Shown in pieces: positions 43,034-51,316 of a stretch of DNA of 64,000 bases (its first letter is position 1; each line of letters begins with the position of its first letter). This DNA is from Ktedonosporobacter rubrisoli (lineage in GTDB: Bacteria; Chloroflexota; Ktedonobacteria; Ktedonobacterales; Ktedonobacteraceae). Below the pieces are notes generated by a model. The model was not told where the DNA came from. It searched no databases and saw only the letters and a list, made by a program, of their open reading frames with translations. The stretch covers positions 1,550,001 to 1,614,000 of the forward strand of contig NZ_CP035758.1 of the NCBI RefSeq assembly GCF_004208415.1, in the 5' to 3' direction. The translations under genes were made by a program, and so were the position numbers.

Positions 43034-44335
43034 ATGTTGAAACGAGTTACTGTCGCGCTCCTCACAGGCGTCATGCTGCTTTGTGCGGCCTGTGGTACGG
43101 CTCCTATGGTTCATGGGACGCCCGATAAGCCCTTTGCCGGCCAGACCGTCAATGTGCTCATGGAACAGCATACAAGCAGCGATGCGATTCGGCAGCTATT
43201 GCCAGAGTTTGAGAAGACGACAGGCATCAAGGTAAATCTGGATATTGTGCCTTATGATAACCTGACTTCAAAGGCGCTTCTGGGCTTTAGCCAGGGTAGC
43301 GATCAGTATGATGTGGTATTTGACGACTGGATTCATGGCCTGGCTTATGCCAAAGCCGGCTATATTGTACCGCTTGCGCCTTACGCGCAGAAGCTGAGCA
43401 GCTATTACCATGAGCAGGACTTTTATGCGCCGTATATTCAAATGCCACGGTATGATAAGCAGTTGTATGGTTTACCTGTCTACGGTGAAAGCACGTTTTT
43501 GATGTACCGCAAAGATTTGTTTGAAAAGTATCATATTGCGGTGCCGAAGACGATGAACGAGCTTGAAGCGGCGGCCCAGAAGATCTATAGCGCAACTGAT
43601 GGCAAGGTCTATGGTATTACCCTGCGTGGACAGCAAGGCATTCAAAATGTCTATGTCTGGTCAGCTTTTCTTTGGGCCTTTGGCGGCCAATGGTTGCAGG
43701 GCAATCACGTAGCCCTTGATAGTCAACAGGCGCTGAAGGCGCTTAAGTTCTACACTGATCTGCTCAATCGTTATGGGCCGCCGGGTGTAGCTAACTTTGG
43801 CTGGCAGGAGAATCGCTTGCTCTTCCAGCAGGGCAAAGCTGCCATGACCATCGATGCCACTGTCAATGGCGCCTACAATGAAGATCCTGCGCAATCCTCG
43901 ATTGTTGGCAAAGTGGGTTATGCGCCCGTGCCAACTGCCGTAGCCGATCCTGTCGGCAGCCCCTCTTCGCTTGAGGTACACGGGCTCTATCTCTCAAAGT
44001 TCAGCACCCATCCCGAGGCCGCCTGGCTGTTTATGTCCTGGGCCACCTCCAAGCAGGTGCAACTTCAGCGCATGCAGATCAGCCCGGATTCAGGGGTGAC
44101 GGCCCTGGCGGCCATCGATAGCCAGACCTTTAAAGATCGCTATGGAGCTTTCCGCGAGACCATGCTAGCCTCATTGGCGCGTGGCAATAGTAATTATCTG
44201 CCCCAGATTCCGCAGTCAAACCAGATCATTAATTATGCTGGTATCGCTATTGCTCAGGCGCTGGTCGGTGCGCAAAAGCCGGATGCTGCGCTCGCTTCAG
44301 CCGCGCGGCAGTGCAATCAATTGCTGGGAGGCTGA
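43034..44335 (+). CDS. ABC transporter sugar-binding lipoprotein (CUT1)
   Basis: A 433-residue extracellular solute-binding protein, family 1. The signal sequence MLKRVTVALLTGVMLLCAAC ends in a lipobox-like CAAC with lipidation at Cys20; position -3 is Cys, not the usual Leu. Family segments are TVNVLMEQHTSSDAIRQLLP, FEKTTGIKVNLDIVPYDNL, YGLPVYGESTFLMYRKDLFE and a C-terminal AAWLFMSWATSKQVQ. It would deliver a sugar to the two permeases directly downstream. ATG 43034 is used; the longer frame bypasses the signal peptide. Confidence 0.9.
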   Translation: MLKRVTVALLTGVMLLCAACGTAPMVHGTPDKPFAGQTVNVLMEQHTSSDAIRQLLPEFEKTTGIKVNLDIVPYDNLTSKALLGFSQGSDQYDVVFDDWIHGLAYAKAGYIVPLAPYAQKLSSYYHEQDFYAPYIQMPRYDKQLYGLPVYGESTFLMYRKDLFEKYHIAVPKTMNELEAAAQKIYSATDGKVYGITLRGQQGIQNVYVWSAFLWAFGGQWLQGNHVALDSQQALKALKFYTDLLNRYGPPGVANFGWQENRLLFQQGKAAMTIDATVNGAYNEDPAQSSIVGKVGYAPVPTAVADPVGSPSSLEVHGLYLSKFSTHPEAAWLFMSWATSKQVQLQRMQISPDSGVTALAAIDSQTFKDRYGAFRETMLASLARGNSNYLPQIPQSNQIINYAGIAIAQALVGAQKPDAALASAARQCNQLLGG

Positions 44336-44391
44336 AAATGGCGTTGATGCTTCCGCCTGGTTGTTGAGATGAGCAAAAGGAGACATATGCT

Positions 44392-45357
44392 ATGGCTTTT
44401 ACCCCATCGGCTTCTGCTTCAGTAGAGGAGCGATCAGCGTTTGTGAGTCCGCCACCCGACTATCATAACCGGCGCAAGGCCAGGGCGCGGGTGCCTTATT
44501 ACTTTGTGCTGCCGGCTGTTCTTGTGCTGGCGCTCATCGGCATCTTCCCCTTTTTCTATGCTATCTTCATGAGCATGCGCTCGCTCAACCTGCTCGATCC
44601 AAGCAATGATCGGATGGTCTGGCTGCTCAATTTCGTGCGCCTGGCGCAGGACGAGCGGGCCTGGCATTCCTTGCTGATTACCCTGTTTTATACAGTGGGG
44701 GCAATCGTGCTTGAGGTGGTGCTCGGGCTGGCCATTTCGCTGTTGCTCAATCGCGATTTCCGGGGTCGTGCGCTGGTGCGCGGGCTGCTCCTGATCCCTA
44801 TCGTCATGACGCCGGTTGTTGTAGGGCTGCTCTGGCGCATCTTTTACGATCCCAGCGCAGGCATTATCAATTATGTGCTGGGACAAATCGGTCTGGGCAG
44901 CCAGCATGATTGGCTGGGCAATATTCATACCGCCCTGGGCGCTCTGATCGTGACTGATGTCTGGCAGTGGACGCCATTTGTGATCCTGATCACCATGGCA
45001 GGCTTGGAATCGCTGCCACAGGAGCCCTTCGAGGCTGCTTACATCGATGGAGCCTCGAAATGGCAGGCCTTTATCTATGTCACGCTGCCCCTGCTGCGGC
45101 GCACGCTTGCCGTGGCCTTGATCCTGCGTACCATTGATTGCCTGAAGACGTTTGATACGATCTATGTGATGACGCAGGGCGGGCCTGGTCTGGCCACAGA
45201 GACTGCCAATCTCTATGCCTATATTCAGGGCTTCAATTACTTTGATGTGAGCTATGCGACGGCCTTCGCTTTGGTTTTCACAATTGTGCTCACGATTGTA
45301 GTGACGACGCTTGTACGCAAGTTTGTCTTTGTGAAGCAAGTTGAAGAAGGAGCATAG
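44392..45357 (+). CDS. ABC sugar permease, MalF-like
   Basis: A 321-residue inner-membrane permease with six hydrophobic segments. The first (YFVLPAVLVLALIGIFPFFY) follows a basic N-terminus. The EAA loop, EAAYIDGASKWQAF, near residue 210 contacts the ATPase. Typical CUT1 partner of the gene at 45406. Start ATG 44392 lies 56 bp after the binding-protein gene. Confidence 0.92.
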   Translation: MAFTPSASASVEERSAFVSPPPDYHNRRKARARVPYYFVLPAVLVLALIGIFPFFYAIFMSMRSLNLLDPSNDRMVWLLNFVRLAQDERAWHSLLITLFYTVGAIVLEVVLGLAISLLLNRDFRGRALVRGLLLIPIVMTPVVVGLLWRIFYDPSAGIINYVLGQIGLGSQHDWLGNIHTALGALIVTDVWQWTPFVILITMAGLESLPQEPFEAAYIDGASKWQAFIYVTLPLLRRTLAVALILRTIDCLKTFDTIYVMTQGGPGLATETANLYAYIQGFNYFDVSYATAFALVFTIVLTIVVTTLVRKFVFVKQVEEGA

Positions 45358-45405
45358 CGCCTTCTCGCCTGCTAAGAAGGGCGCGTAGGAGAGGGAGAAT
45401 AGATT

Positions 45406-46251
45406 ATGCAGATGTCGGTACGCCAACCAGCCTATGCACGAGCCGTGCGACGCGTGCTGTTCTGGCTAGCTGTGATCGTCGTGCTTGTCTTCTTTTTGTT
45501 TCCGCCGGTCTGGCTGTTATTGACTTCGCTCAAAAACTATAAAGATGCGTTTGCCATGCCGCCGGTGCTCATTTTTAAGCCGATCCTTGATAATTATGTG
45601 CAGGTGCTGGGCAATGCCGATTTTCTTGGTTATGCCTGGCATAGCGTGGTGGTGGCGATAGTTTCGAGCGGGCTCTCGCTGCTTATCGGAGCTCCGGCGG
45701 CCTATGCGCTGGCCAAGATGCGCTTTAAGGGTCGCGATGATCTTGCCCTCTTTGTGTTGGGATCGCGCATAGCGCCGCCGCTTATGCTGCTTTTCCCGCT
45801 GTATCTTATCTTCTTTCATATTCATGTGCTGAACTCGCTGCCGGCCCTGATCGTGACCTATATTACGATGGAGCTGCCCTTTACGGTCTGGATTCTTTCG
45901 ACCTTCTTTGAGGATGTGCCTGATGAGATTCGCGAGGCAGCCCTTGTGGATGGCGAGGGCGAGTTTGGGGCGTTCTTGCACGTGATGTTGCCCTTGATCC
46001 GTTCCGGCCTGGCGGCAACTGCCATTCTGTGTATTATCCAGTCCTGGAATGAGTTCTTGTTTGCGCTGATCTTGTCAGGGAACCATAGCAGTACTTTGCC
46101 AGTTGGCATTACTTCCTTTATGACCTTCCAGGGAACCCAGTGGGGACCGCTGACGGCTGCGGGCACGCTGGTGATGATTCCGATCCTTATCTTTTGTCTA
46201 CTTGTGCAGAAACCTCTAGTGCGAGGAATGACCCTCGGTGCGGTAAAATAG
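45406..46251 (+). CDS. ABC sugar permease, MalG-like
   Basis: A 281-residue permease. It has six hydrophobic segments, MalG-like FPPVWLLLTSLKNYKDAFAM after TM1, and the EAA loop EAALVDGEGEFGAF near residue 185. Together with the MalF-like protein it forms the channel. No ATP-binding protein is encoded in this cluster, so a shared MsmK/UgpC-type ATPase elsewhere is presumably used. Confidence 0.92.
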   Translation: MQMSVRQPAYARAVRRVLFWLAVIVVLVFFLFPPVWLLLTSLKNYKDAFAMPPVLIFKPILDNYVQVLGNADFLGYAWHSVVVAIVSSGLSLLIGAPAAYALAKMRFKGRDDLALFVLGSRIAPPLMLLFPLYLIFFHIHVLNSLPALIVTYITMELPFTVWILSTFFEDVPDEIREAALVDGEGEFGAFLHVMLPLIRSGLAATAILCIIQSWNEFLFALILSGNHSSTLPVGITSFMTFQGTQWGPLTAAGTLVMIPILIFCLLVQKPLVRGMTLGAVK

Positions 46252-46417
46252 GAAGAGTCGCCTGGAGCTTTATGGGTAAGCTGGAGAATCCCGGGTCTGC
46301 CTGATAGTGATGCTCGTCAGTCTTGCGGGTCCCGTGTTTGCCTACCGCTTAGCCTGGTAGGGAAGGAGGGAGCGGGTATCGTGCCGGGGACAAATGATAG
46401 GAGGAGAGAAGAGAGGT

Positions 46418-47212
46418 ATGATGATTAATCATCGGGGGCCTGAGCCGTTAAGTGGCGAGGGCGAACCGCTTTATACCCGGCTGCGGGATCGTCTGGCCAC
46501 CGATCTGGCGGCAGGACGCTGGGAGCCGGGGTCGCGCTTGCCCTCGGAGCGCGCTTTGAGCGAGCAGTATGGATGCAGCCGTTTGACCGTGCGCCAGGCC
46601 CTGTCCGAGCTAGAAGAGGCTGGCTTGCTAATACGCCGACGAGGATCAGGGACGTTTGTCGCCCAGCAATTGTTGATTCGCAAGAATTTTCGTGGTCTCT
46701 CCAGCTTTAGCGACGATATGCGGCAGCGCGGCCTGGTTCCGGGCTCGGTTGTCCTGCAACAGATGCTGGCCTTTCCCAATTCTGAACAAAGGCGCCTGTT
46801 AGGGATCGCGCCTCACGAGGGCGCCGTAATTGTGAAGCGTTTGCGCCTGGCCAATGAGATTCCTATGGCTCTGGAGACCGCTATCTTGCCAGCCGCGCTC
46901 TGTCCAGGCTTAGAGCAGCACGGTGATCTCGACAAAACCTCGCTTTATGAGATTCTTGAGCGCGAATATGGTTTGGTGCCAGACCACGCGCAGGAAGTCG
47001 TAGAGGCAATGCTGGCCGGACCCGAAGAGGCGCAGCTATTGAAGGTGGATGTCGGGGCGGCTCTATTGCGCATTAGACGCCTTACCTTTGACAAGAATCG
47101 CCGCCCTTTCGAGCATGTAGAGTCGCTCTATTGTGGCGATAAGTATAGCCTGGGCCTGACTGTGCGCAAATTGCATAAAAGTCAGGGTCTTCAGCCAGAG
47201 ATACAGATCTGA
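46418..47212 (+). CDS. GntR/HutC-family regulator with UTRA domain
   Basis: A 264-residue regulator. The GntR winged HTH is at residues 20-80 (GSRLPSERALSEQYGCSRLT, RQALSELEEAGLLIRRRGSG). A UTRA effector domain follows (EIPMALETAILPAALCPGLE, SLYEILEREYGLVPDHAQEV, PFEHVESLYCGDKYSL). UTRA domains bind sugar phosphates or similar. Strong AGGAGGAGAG is 10-20 bases upstream. It probably represses the sugar operon through the palindrome at 41750-41761. Position and family support this; binding is not shown. Confidence 0.92.
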   Translation: MMINHRGPEPLSGEGEPLYTRLRDRLATDLAAGRWEPGSRLPSERALSEQYGCSRLTVRQALSELEEAGLLIRRRGSGTFVAQQLLIRKNFRGLSSFSDDMRQRGLVPGSVVLQQMLAFPNSEQRRLLGIAPHEGAVIVKRLRLANEIPMALETAILPAALCPGLEQHGDLDKTSLYEILEREYGLVPDHAQEVVEAMLAGPEEAQLLKVDVGAALLRIRRLTFDKNRRPFEHVESLYCGDKYSLGLTVRKLHKSQGLQPEIQI

Positions 47213-47220
47213 TGGACCAG

Positions 47221-47255
47221 GCCCTGAACAAGCCAGGTTGTAACTTGCTCAGGGC
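47221..47255 (+). terminator. Hairpin after GntR gene
   Basis: Arms GCCCTGAACAAG and CTTGCTCAGGGC (12 bp with one A-C mismatch) lie 9 bases past the GntR stop. No T-run follows. Confidence 0.55.
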
Positions 47256-47347
47256 TGTATAAAGCTGATGCAATGCCTGCTTAGCAGTAGGCTAGTTTAC
47301 TCTGCTTCCTGCCTCTACACTCAAGATGTCCTGCTGAGGTGAGGCCA

Positions 47348-48181
47348 TCAGGGCATGTAGCTGCCGCCGCCAGCGGATAGATAGTTGCCGGTGAGGTAGC
47401 CAGCCTCATCGAGGGCCAGCAGGAGAATCGCGCCAGCAATATCTTCGGGTTGGGCGATGCGGCGTAAGGGCAGGCTCTGGCTAATTATCTCCTTGCGGCC
47501 TTGAATTATCGGTGCCGAGGCCTCGGTTTCAACTGCACCCGGCGCCACGACGTTAACCCGCACGCCATGCGGACCTAACTCGCGGGCCAGCACCTTCATC
47601 AAGGCGTCAATGCCGGCCTTGCCGGAGGCCAGGGCGCTGCTGCGTTCGGAGGTTGTGCGTGCGGCCAGGCTGCTTACAGCGATCAGGTTGCCGCGTTTGC
47701 GCTCAACCATTAGGGGTGCCACGATCCGCGCGGGAAGGTAAACGCCGGCCAGCGTGCGCAACACCATCTGTTGATAGAGCTGCCAATTTGACTCTAGAAA
47801 AGGTACAAAGAGGGCCTGGCTGCGTTCCTCGTTGCTTGTATCGAGAGTCCTGTTGCCGGCTATCGCATTCATGACAAGAGTATCAAGCGGGCCCAACTCT
47901 TGCTCAACCTGCCGTACCATAGCCTCAATCTGCTGCGCATCGTCAACGCTGGCTTGCACGGCTATAGCGCGCCCTCCATGCGCTTTGATAGAAGCGACGA
48001 CTTCCTGAGCTCTGGCGGCGCTGGCATTATAATTGACGCCTACGGCCGCGCCATGCTGAGCAAACAGGCGTGCGGTGGCCGCGCCTATGCCCCTGCTCGC
48101 GCCAGTGATCAGAGCTACATGCCCCTGTAGGAGCTGGCTGCGTGGTCCCTGGGCCTGCTTTGGGCTTGCTATTTCTCCCAT
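47348..48181 (-). CDS. SDR-family protein lacking the catalytic tyrosine
   Basis: A 277-residue short-chain dehydrogenase fold. The cofactor motif TGASRGIGAATA is at residue 26. MNAIAG is close to NAG. Ser170 or Ser171 is in the usual place (LIAVSSLAA), and Lys188 is in SGKAGIDALMKVLARELGPH. The YxxxK tyrosine is replaced by Leu184 (ALASGK) and no tyrosine is nearby, so classical SDR chemistry is unlikely. The distal part (VNVVAPGAVETEA, GNYLSAGGG) is normal. It may be a divergent or non-catalytic member. Divergent from the gene at 48562. Confidence 0.88.
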   Translation of the reverse strand: MGEIASPKQAQGPRSQLLQGHVALITGASRGIGAATARLFAQHGAAVGVNYNASAARAQEVVASIKAHGGRAIAVQASVDDAQQIEAMVRQVEQELGPLDTLVMNAIAGNRTLDTSNEERSQALFVPFLESNWQLYQQMVLRTLAGVYLPARIVAPLMVERKRGNLIAVSSLAARTTSERSSALASGKAGIDALMKVLARELGPHGVRVNVVAPGAVETEASAPIIQGRKEIISQSLPLRRIAQPEDIAGAILLLALDEAGYLTGNYLSAGGGSYMP

Positions 48182-48561
48182 TTTTGTTCTTCCAACCTTT
48201 CTGAGAACTTCTTATAGTCATAATTCAATCTGACTGAAAGTGGTAAGCTATCTGGCGGCCGGTACAGATTTTTTATGCTCTCAAGAGTTACTTTACGGGA
48301 GTATGGCATTTCTGGCAAGAAGGCACTAAAAAGTGCTCTAGGTATCTAAAGGATACCAATTCTTTGGCAATGGAGGATAAGTGGTCCGGTCGGGATAACA
48401 AAAAGTGGCTCTTGCCATAGATCCGCCAGCGTTCTATAGTGATAAGAAAAGAGGCTGTGAGCCATCTTCTAAGCTTGCTCATGCCTCTTAGATCCTCAGT
48501 ACATGCGGTACCGGCAACTACCAATTAGATTTGAGCTCGTGCCAATAGAAGGGATTGTAAT
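48182..48561. other. 380-bp divergent gap with two small hairpins
   Basis: No gene seen. Perfect small stems GCACT-AAAA-AGTGC (48323-48336) and GGTATC-N5-GATACC (48341-48357) stand side by side. They may be operators or leader structures of the flanking SDR and PEP-mutase-like genes. Confidence 0.45.
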
Positions 48562-49401
48562 ATGGGTTCCAGAAGCCAAAAAGAGAAGGCTACCTATTTT
48601 CGCCAGCTGCATCGCGGGCCTGAGATGCTCGTTCTTCCCAACATCTGGGATGCGGCCAGCGCGCGTATTATAGAACAGGCTGGCTTTCCAGCCATTGCCA
48701 CAACTAGCTCTGGCCTGGCCGCTGCCCTGGGCTATAGCGATGGTCAGCACCTTAGCCGTGAGTTGCTCATTGAGGCGCTGGCGCGCATCACTCGTGTCGT
48801 CGAGGGGCCAGTCACTGCGGATATTGAGGCGGGCTTCGGCAATTCAATTGCCGAGGTTGTGCAGACTGTCAAGGAGGTCATTTCGGCCGGGGTCGTTGGC
48901 ATCAATATTGAAGATTCGCCTAAGCAGGGACAAAAGGCCTTGCTTGATATTGCTTATCAGGTAGAGCTCATTCAGGCCTTGCGCGAGCTGGCTACTACGC
49001 TGGATGTACCATTTGTGATTAATGCGCGTACCGATGTGCTTTTGCTGGGCATCGGTGAGCCTGAAGGGCGCTTTGCCCACACAGTGCAGCGGGCCAATGC
49101 CTATCTACAGGCGGGAGCCGATTGCGTATATCCCATCGGCTATTTCGATCAAGAGCTCATTGCCAACCTGGTCAAGGCCATTAATGGACCAGTAAATATT
49201 ATGGGCAGTTCGTCGGGGCCGACTTTGCCGGAACTGGAGCGCCTGGGAGTTGCTCGCGTAAGTCTGGCTGGCGGCGTGATGCGCTCTATACTCGGGCATC
49301 TGCGCGCAATTGCTCAGGAGCTACGCGAGCATGGTACCTATACGAAGATGAGCAGCGCTGAGCTAGCAGGCGCAGAGTTCCGCACGCTTTTTTCAGATTG
49401 A
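48562..49401 (+). CDS. Isocitrate lyase/PEP-mutase-family protein
   Basis: A 279-residue alpha/beta barrel of the ICL/PEPM superfamily. It has LPNIWDAASARIIEQAGFPA, TTSSGLAAALGYSDG, metal-binding TADIEAGFGN, GINIEDS and FVINARTDVLLLG. It lacks the KKCGH-type catalytic-loop cysteine of isocitrate and methylisocitrate lyases (here EDSPKQGQKALLD). A PEP phosphonomutase-like or oxaloacetate-hydrolase-like role is therefore more likely. GAAGGG precedes the ATG. Stand-alone gene; substrate unknown. Confidence 0.87.
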   Translation: MGSRSQKEKATYFRQLHRGPEMLVLPNIWDAASARIIEQAGFPAIATTSSGLAAALGYSDGQHLSRELLIEALARITRVVEGPVTADIEAGFGNSIAEVVQTVKEVISAGVVGINIEDSPKQGQKALLDIAYQVELIQALRELATTLDVPFVINARTDVLLLGIGEPEGRFAHTVQRANAYLQAGADCVYPIGYFDQELIANLVKAINGPVNIMGSSSGPTLPELERLGVARVSLAGGVMRSILGHLRAIAQELREHGTYTKMSSAELAGAEFRTLFSD

Positions 49402-49590
49402 CGCCTGACTAGCGCTTGCCCTCTGCTTACCCGAGAGCGCTCTAACGACCGGCCAGCACCAGTTAAACGCCTTACGGTCTAGAAAATAAAATATGTGAGA
49501 CTGCTAAAGTCGGGGAAGCTTCTCATCTCTCACTTCTCCCCTGGCCGCCAAAGCCAGTTTTGCCAAAATGGTCCTGCCTAAGTTGGAGGA

Positions 49591-49627
49591 AATGGCTCTG
49601 TTAACAGAGCCATTCTTGTGCTATTAT
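49591..49627 (+). promoter_or_regulatory. 24-bp perfect palindrome over a promoter
   Basis: AATGGCTCTG-TTAA-CAGAGCCATT (49591-49614) is a perfect palindrome. A possible -35 TGTTAA (49599-49604), 17-bp spacer and -10 TATTAT (49622-49627) place it across the -35 region of the AhpD-like gene. It may be a repressor operator or an RNA hairpin. Confidence 0.5.
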
Positions 49628-49675
49628 AGCCCTACAAATGAGAAATATGCCGCAAAAACAAAAAGGAGTTTTGAG

Positions 49676-50134
49676 ATGGAAGCCAGAATGGATTATGCAA
49701 AGGCCGCGCCTGGAGCTATGAAAGCTATGAACGGATTAGAAAAGTATCTTGCGAATTGTGGCCTTGATGCTGCTTTACTGGATCTGGTAAGGCTGCGCGC
49801 CTCGCAGATCAATGGCTGTGCCTACTGCGTAGATATGCATAGCCTTGATTTGCGCGCAGGTGGCGAGAGCGAGCAGCGTATCTATGCTCTGCCCGTCTGG
49901 CGGGAGACACCTTTCTTTAGCGAGCGTGAGCGTGCGGCCCTGCTCTGGACAGAAAAGCTTACCTTGATCTCAATTGATCATGTGCCTAGCGAAGTTTTTG
50001 AGGAGGTGCGTAGACATTTCAGCGAAGAGGAGCTGGCTAACCTCACGCTGGCCATTGCAACCATTAATGCCTGGAACCGCTTTGGCATTAGCTTCCGCGA
50101 CGTTCCCGGTCAGTATACGCCCAGCAAACGTTAG
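49676..50134 (+). CDS. Carboxymuconolactone decarboxylase/AhpD-like protein
   Basis: A 152-residue all-alpha protein with the AhpD-type redox motif: GCAYCVDMHS holds CxxC (CAYC) and a His four residues later. LLDLVRLRASQI precedes it. LALATINAWNR-like sequence (TLAIATINAWNRFGIS) follows. It probably detoxifies peroxides as a thiol-disulfide alkylhydroperoxidase. AAGGAG 8 bases before ATG 49676 fixes the start; the open frame extends far upstream without support. Confidence 0.9.
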   Translation: MEARMDYAKAAPGAMKAMNGLEKYLANCGLDAALLDLVRLRASQINGCAYCVDMHSLDLRAGGESEQRIYALPVWRETPFFSERERAALLWTEKLTLISIDHVPSEVFEEVRRHFSEEELANLTLAIATINAWNRFGISFRDVPGQYTPSKR

Positions 50135-50144
50135 GCGCTTAGAT

Positions 50145-50183
50145 GTGGACCAGGCAAGCCCTTGCCGGTCCACTTTGTTTTCC
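50145..50183 (+). terminator. Intrinsic terminator after AhpD-like gene
   Basis: Arms GTGGACCAGGCAAG and CTTGCCGGTCCAC form a long stem with one bulged base and a 2-nt loop. TTTGTTTT follows. Confidence 0.85.
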
Positions 50184-50251
50184 TCATTTGACACGCATAG
50201 GGATTTCTTATAGCCATGTTGCCTGGCTCGCAAGCTGTGATTAGCATGAGG

Positions 50252-51109
50252 CTATGCTTTGCTGGCCCAGAAGCGCGCCACGAACGAGCAGGCGCAGAAT
50301 TGTGGGGATTGCATTTCCTCTATTGCCCTCTGGCGCAACGCTTCAAGTGCTTGCTCCGTTTCGCCTGTGACGCGGGCAAGAAATGGGATGAGCAGGCGAA
50401 AGGCGATTGACCAATCCAGCACTGATTCCTGGTGTGTGCTCTCTCCGAAAGAATAATTAAATAGAAAAGCCTCGTGACGAATAGCGCTAAAGCCAGCTTC
50501 TTTGAGCAAAGAGGGATATACGGCAACAAGACCATTATGATCGCCCTCTGCAGTAAAGCAGTAGCCAGTCTGATGGAAGGCCCGCATCGCCAGGCTTACC
50601 AGGCGCGTCAGGGAAGGGCTGTTTGAACTGCCCATATCGTCGATTTCTGTACCCACCAGCAGGCCTCCTGGTTTAAGCACGCGTATGCATTCTTTGAGGA
50701 GGGCGGGCCAGAGCGTTGGCGAAAGAAACCCTCCTATCAAACGCGCGTGAATAAGATCAAAGCTGGCGTTGGGGAAGGATAGAGGTCCGGTGGCATTCAT
50801 GGTGCAAAAGTGGAGATGCTGCAAACCTTCTTCTTTGGCGATTGATTGGGCATACTGCGTCATAACCTCAGAAATATCGATTCCGACGATCTCTATGCTG
50901 CGCTGAGACCTGGCGAGTTCGAGTGACCATTCGCCTGGCCCACTACCGAGGTCAAGGATGCACTGGCCGGAGCGCAGCTGAACCCCGGGAGGTAAGAGTC
51001 CCATAGTCGAGGTAAATATGCGCGCCTGGCGCGTGAGACGGGCCATCTCTGCCACATTCTCGGCATCGATAGGGTAACGGGTTTCGGGCGAGGGAGTTGT
51101 GCCTTCCAT
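50252..51109 (-). CDS. Class I SAM-dependent methyltransferase
   Basis: A 285-residue cytoplasmic methyltransferase. Motif I is ILDLGSGPGEWSLELARSQR, the acidic ribose-binding position is VGIDISEVM, then NATGPLSFPNASFDLIHARL, and CIRVLKPGGLLVGTEIDD. It resembles small-molecule or antibiotic methyltransferases. The C-terminal part is substrate-specific and unassigned. ATG 51109 follows AGGAG. It stands next to the broken P450 on the same strand, but 200 bp apart. Confidence 0.88.
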   Translation of the reverse strand: MEGTTPSPETRYPIDAENVAEMARLTRQARIFTSTMGLLPPGVQLRSGQCILDLGSGPGEWSLELARSQRSIEIVGIDISEVMTQYAQSIAKEEGLQHLHFCTMNATGPLSFPNASFDLIHARLIGGFLSPTLWPALLKECIRVLKPGGLLVGTEIDDMGSSNSPSLTRLVSLAMRAFHQTGYCFTAEGDHNGLVAVYPSLLKEAGFSAIRHEAFLFNYSFGESTHQESVLDWSIAFRLLIPFLARVTGETEQALEALRQRAIEEMQSPQFCACSFVARFWASKA

Positions 51110-51316
51110 GCTGTCTTTCTCCTCCTACACTAATTGAAGTAAATGGGACAGCGTTAGTATAGCATATAAACACTTTGTGGGGAGATTCGGTTGATTTATT
51201 GCTGTGATGTAATGTCCATGTTAAACTGCATGAGGAACCAGAATATCTTTAGGTAGCTTCATGCTCTGTGTGACTATAGCATGTAGTCTGCTCCAAGACA
51301 TCCTGGTTGGTAAGGG

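Noticed and set aside
44434..45426. 330-codon minus-strand frame opposite the permease
   Set aside because: Low-complexity His/Gln/Arg-rich shadow of the hydrophobic permease codons.
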